Below are positions 61,225 to 64,000 of a DNA stretch of 64,000 bases, one piece after another. Made by a program: the position numbers and the translations under genes. How positions within the stretch are numbered: position 1 is the stretch's first letter; the number at the start of each line of letters is the position of its first letter. This stretch comes from an uncultured Spirochaetaceae bacterium (GTDB taxonomy: Bacteria; Spirochaetota; Spirochaetia; Sphaerochaetales; Sphaerochaetaceae). Location of the stretch: assembly GCA_944389075.1 (NCBI GenBank), contig CALXLA010000043.1, forward strand, positions 21,298-85,297, written 5' to 3'. The notes under the pieces are model-generated. The model was not told where the DNA came from. It saw only the letters and a program-made list of their open reading frames with translations, and made no database searches.

Positions 61225-61461
61225 TTAGGGATTCTCTCCTTCCTGAATATACAGGCAAGCAACGCCTTTGACTTCGGTATCAAAATAGCGGATGGCACTA
61301 CTCATTGGTAAGAGTCTATGTTGAATTCGCAAAATACATATGGCGGTAGGTGAACCATTGTATTTCTTGTGATACATCTTAATGAGCCTCTTTCCTATGA
61401 AGGTTTTCAGAATATCGATATCGCTCTGTGTGACTCCGGTATTGATGTGACTCTCTTGCAT
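61225..61461 (-). CDS. Possible small protein
   Basis: 78 codons starting MQESHIN, basic in the centre (GKRLIKMYHKKYNG), no recognised family, GTGGAA loosely placed before ATG. It lies between the PHP-ATPase and the XRE gene, in a 471-base interval (61079-61549) with no other gene. The plus-strand frame across part of it is Cys-rich and less likely. Weakly supported. Confidence 0.35.
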   Translation of the reverse strand: MQESHINTGVTQSDIDILKTFIGKRLIKMYHKKYNGSPTAICILRIQHRLLPMSSAIRYFDTEVKGVACLYIQEGENP

Positions 61462-61480
61462 GTTTCCACTTCTGTATTTC

Positions 61481-61509
61481 TTGAGATATTCAATATTCTA
61501 TTGTATACT
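61481..61509 (+). promoter_or_regulatory. Promoter of the XRE-hsdM-rhuM operon
   Basis: TTGAGA (61481-61486), 17-base spacer, TATACT (61504-61509). It drives a 35-base leader with AAAGGA (61538-61543) before ATG 61550, so this operon uses a conventional Shine-Dalgarno start. Confidence 0.6.
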
Positions 61510-61549
61510 TTAAGACAAGTCTACTGCATAATGACTCAAAGGACTACTT

Positions 61550-61759
61550 ATGGCTGTAAGTTATAACAAGTTATGGAAACTGCTGATTGATAAAGGACTC
61601 AAGCGGAGCCAGCTTTGTTCAATGGCAGGAGTGAGTACTAACGCCATTGCAAAGATGGGGAAGAACGAGGATGTCAGGCTTGAAGTGCTTGCAAAGATCT
61701 GTACATGCCTTGACTGCACTTTGGATGACATTGTCGAGATTGTTCCTGACGAAAAATAA
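61550..61759 (+). CDS. XRE (Cro/CI) family small regulator
   Basis: 69 residues, essentially a lone [50 protein letters not shown]. Such short XRE proteins are often the first gene of type I restriction operons and probably repress them. Followed 17 bases later by hsdM. Likely autorepressor; no clear operator dyad recognised, though the promoter region is AT-rich. Confidence 0.85.
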   Translation: MAVSYNKLWKLLIDKGLKRSQLCSMAGVSTNAIAKMGKNEDVRLEVLAKICTCLDCTLDDIVEIVPDEK

Positions 61760-61776
61760 GGGGAAGAGATAAACAT

Positions 61777-63333
61777 ATGGCTAACGGAAATCAGGAGAGG
61801 GAAGAGCTTCATCGTGCCATCTGGGCAATAGCTGATGAGCTCAGGGGCAGTGTTGATGGATGGGACTTCAAGGCATATGTCCTTGGAATAATGTTCTACC
61901 GCTATATTTCAGAGAATCTTTCTGCCTACATAGATAATGGAGAGCAGAAGGCCGGGAATTCAGATTTCAGTTATGCTTCCATTTCTGATGAGATGGCAGA
62001 GAATGCCCGTGAGGACATGATTAACACAAAAGGCTTTTTCATTCTTCCTTCCGAACTGTTTTGTAATCTTAGAAAGAGAGCAAAAGACGATGAGAATCTC
62101 AATGTCACACTTGAAACAATACTTAAACATATTGAGGACTCTGCTAAAGGAACTCAGAGTGAAAAGAACTTCTCAGGCCTTTTTGAAGATATTGATGTGA
62201 ACAGCAACAAGCTTGGCAAGACTGTTGCCGAGAGAAATGAGAAGCTTGTCAAATTGCTCAATGGCATTGCCGCCATGAATCTTGGTGACTACAAGCACCA
62301 CAATATAGATACATTCGGAGATGCATATGAATTCCTGATGGGTATGTATGCTTCCAATGCAGGCAAGAGTGGTGGCGAGTTCTTTACTCCACAGGAAGTA
62401 TCTGAGCTTTTGACGAGGATTGCAGTTGTAGGGAAAAAAGAAGTCAACAAGGTCTATGATCCAGCCTGTGGTTCAGGATCTCTTCTTTTGAAGTCTGCAA
62501 AGATACTTGGCAAGGATCATGTCCGCAATGGTTTCTTCGGCCAAGAGATAAACCCGACAACATTCAACCTCTGCAGAATCAACATGTTCCTCCATGATAT
62601 CGACTACGACAAGTTCGATATTGCATATGGTGATACTCTCCTTAATCCGCAGCACTGGGATGATGAACCGTTTGAGGTGATTGTTTCAAATCCGCCCTAC
62701 AGCATTAAATGGAAAGGTGATGATGATCCTCTGCTCATCAACGATGAGAGATTCAGCCCTGCAGGTGTCCTTGCACCGAAGTCGAAGGCTGATCTTGCAT
62801 TTATCATGCACTCACTTGCATGGCTATCAACCAATGGGACAGCAGCCATAGTCTGCTTTCCTGGAATCATGTACAGAGGTGGAGCGGAGAAAAAGATCAG
62901 AAAATACCTTGTAGATAATAACTATATAGATTGCATTATTCAGCTTCCTGACAATCTCTTCTTTGGAACTTCAATTGCAACTTGTATCATGGTTCTCAAG
63001 AAGTCCAAAACTGATAACACTGTACTTTTCATTGATGCCTCCAATGAGTTTGAGAAAGTTACGAACAATAACAAACTCACCCCAGAGAACATTGAAAAGA
63101 TTGTAGGCGAATTCACATCCCGGGAAGATGTTGAATACTTCTCCCGCTGTGTCCCGTATTCTGAGATTCAGAAAAAGGATTTCAATCTATCTGTCAGTAC
63201 ATATGTCGAGAAAGAAGACAAGCGTGAAGTTATAGATATCGTCAAGCTCAATGCTGAAATCAAAGAGATTGTAGCCCGAGAACAGATACTCAGAGACGAA
63301 ATTGACAAGATTATTGCGGAGATTGAAGGATGA
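61777..63333 (+). CDS. hsdM: Type I restriction-modification system, methyltransferase subunit
   Basis: 518 residues, normal for HsdM. N-terminal helical domain ([22 protein letters not shown]), SAM motif [12 protein letters not shown] (about residues 228-238), catalytic motif IV NPPY. It is an adenine-N6 methyltransferase that protects host DNA and, with HsdS and HsdR, forms the restriction complex. AAGGGGAAGAG precedes ATG. HsdS and HsdR are not in the window and should follow. ATGA overlap with the next gene. Confidence 0.95.
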   Translation: MANGNQEREELHRAIWAIADELRGSVDGWDFKAYVLGIMFYRYISENLSAYIDNGEQKAGNSDFSYASISDEMAENAREDMINTKGFFILPSELFCNLRKRAKDDENLNVTLETILKHIEDSAKGTQSEKNFSGLFEDIDVNSNKLGKTVAERNEKLVKLLNGIAAMNLGDYKHHNIDTFGDAYEFLMGMYASNAGKSGGEFFTPQEVSELLTRIAVVGKKEVNKVYDPACGSGSLLLKSAKILGKDHVRNGFFGQEINPTTFNLCRINMFLHDIDYDKFDIAYGDTLLNPQHWDDEPFEVIVSNPPYSIKWKGDDDPLLINDERFSPAGVLAPKSKADLAFIMHSLAWLSTNGTAAIVCFPGIMYRGGAEKKIRKYLVDNNYIDCIIQLPDNLFFGTSIATCIMVLKKSKTDNTVLFIDASNEFEKVTNNNKLTPENIEKIVGEFTSREDVEYFSRCVPYSEIQKKDFNLSVSTYVEKEDKREVIDIVKLNAEIKEIVAREQILRDEIDKIIAEIEG

Positions 63334-64000
63334 GCAGAAAAGGCAAAGATACATCTATTATTCGTTCTTCTGCCGCAGAGTATCTGACTTACGTCGCTGC
63401 TACAGGTGGTTCAGATGAAAGTATCGAGCTTCGATATGAGGATGAGAACATTTGGCTTACACAGAAAATGATGGCGACTCTGTATGGGGTTGATGTGCGT
63501 ACAGTCAATGACCATATCAAGAAAATCTATGGAGATTCAGAATTGTCTCAAGAAGCAACTATCCGAAAATACCGGATAGTTCAAACTGAGGGAAACAGGC
63601 AAGTATCCAGAGATGTCATCCACTACAATCTTCAGATGATTATTGCTGTTGGCTTCAAGGTCGACAACGAACGTGCTGTGCAGTTCAGGAAGTGGGCGAA
63701 TACCATCGTCAAGGACTTTACCATTAAAGGGTGGGTAATGGATGATGAACGCCTGAAGAATGGAGGCTCAAAGCTTACAAAAGAATACTTTGACAAGCTC
63801 CTTGAGAAAGTCAGGGAGATAAGGCTTTCTGAAAGAAGATTCTATCAGAAGGTAACCGACATCTATGCCACATCTGTTGATTACGATCCGTCTGCCAAAG
63901 CAACTCATCGCTTCTTTGCTGCTGTGCAGAATAAGCTCCATTACAGTGTACATGGGCAAACTGCTGCTGAGGTGATATATAACCGGGCGGACGCTGAAAA
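63330..64000 (+). CDS. RhuM family protein (truncated by window edge)
   Basis: ATG at 63330 overlaps the hsdM stop (ATGA); 223 codons are open to the window edge. Segments typical of RhuM/virulence-RhuM proteins: an N-terminal [65 protein letters not shown] and [16 protein letters not shown]. RhuM genes commonly sit inside type I restriction operons between hsdM and hsdS; the role is unknown, and Bro-N-like or Fic-linked functions have been suggested. The C-terminus is missing. Confidence 0.88.
   Translation, partial: MSRKGKDTSIIRSSAAEYLTYVAATGGSDESIELRYEDENIWLTQKMMATLYGVDVRTVNDHIKKIYGDSELSQEATIRKYRIVQTEGNRQVSRDVIHYNLQMIIAVGFKVDNERAVQFRKWANTIVKDFTIKGWVMDDERLKNGGSKLTKEYFDKLLEKVREIRLSERRFYQKVTDIYATSVDYDPSAKATHRFFAAVQNKLHYSVHGQTAAEVIYNRADAE

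Overview
The window looks like a chromosome segment of a Spirochaetota bacterium, probably from the Sphaerochaeta/Treponema side. I infer this from the gene set: a small two-helix protein directly after lspA that I associate with treponemes, split transketolase subunits, type III glutamine synthetase, lipoproteins with clear lipoboxes and an outer-membrane beta-barrel candidate. Genes are dense, lie on both strands, and often overlap by 1-4 bases. No rRNA or CRISPR array is present. One tRNA (Ala, CGC) is present.

Layout: 1-4.5 kb holds the proS start (leaving the window) and divergent mtnA, class II aldolase, split transketolase and a DUF6062 gene; mtnA plus the aldolase fit a DHAP-shunt route for methylthioribose or deoxyribose salvage. 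4.5-18.4 kb is mostly minus strand: OsmC, a lipoprotein, a BaiN-like flavoprotein, aspS, carAB, an unrecognised ATPase with a C-terminal HTH, then rsmI/trmH (plus) and a Lon-like protease (minus). 18.5-26.8 kb: nif3, lspA, a beta-propeller glycosidase-like protein, an outer-membrane protein, GntP permease plus glycerate kinase, CstA, a lipoprotein. 26.8-31.8 kb is a nitrogen block: Amt fused to PII, a c-di-AMP receptor-like protein and GSIII, followed by rubredoxin under a Fur-type box. 31.9-45.7 kb: a sodium/solute symporter, M18 aminopeptidase, metK, a TetR regulator, ilvA, HAD hydrolase, DnaJ/DUF5685/zinc-ribbon operon, glpQ-cysK, and a zur-znuABC operon with its own operator. 45.8-53.8 kb is a carbohydrate locus (ABC transporter, GH2, DUF2264, GH88) for uronic-acid-containing glycans; its binding-protein gene carries one in-frame amber codon. 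53.8-57.6 kb: a hydrolase, a split chromate-transporter pair, a DUF4143 ATPase and a small membrane protein.

From about 57.6 kb the sequence turns AT-rich and gene-poor, contains a 20-bp copy of a tRNA 3' end (58255-58274), and then enters a defence-type island: an 881-residue PHP-SMC-like ATPase, a small XRE repressor, HsdM and a RhuM-type protein that runs off the window. The tRNA fragment is oriented as expected for the left border of an integrated element whose intact tRNA lies to the right, outside the window.

The most unexpected general signal is at promoters. Sixteen genes on both strands have a -10-like hexamer ending exactly 6 or 7 bases before the start codon and no clear Shine-Dalgarno sequence, so transcription should begin at or next to the start codon. 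Other first genes in the window have ordinary Shine-Dalgarno leaders. Leaderless mRNA therefore looks like a major initiation mode here.
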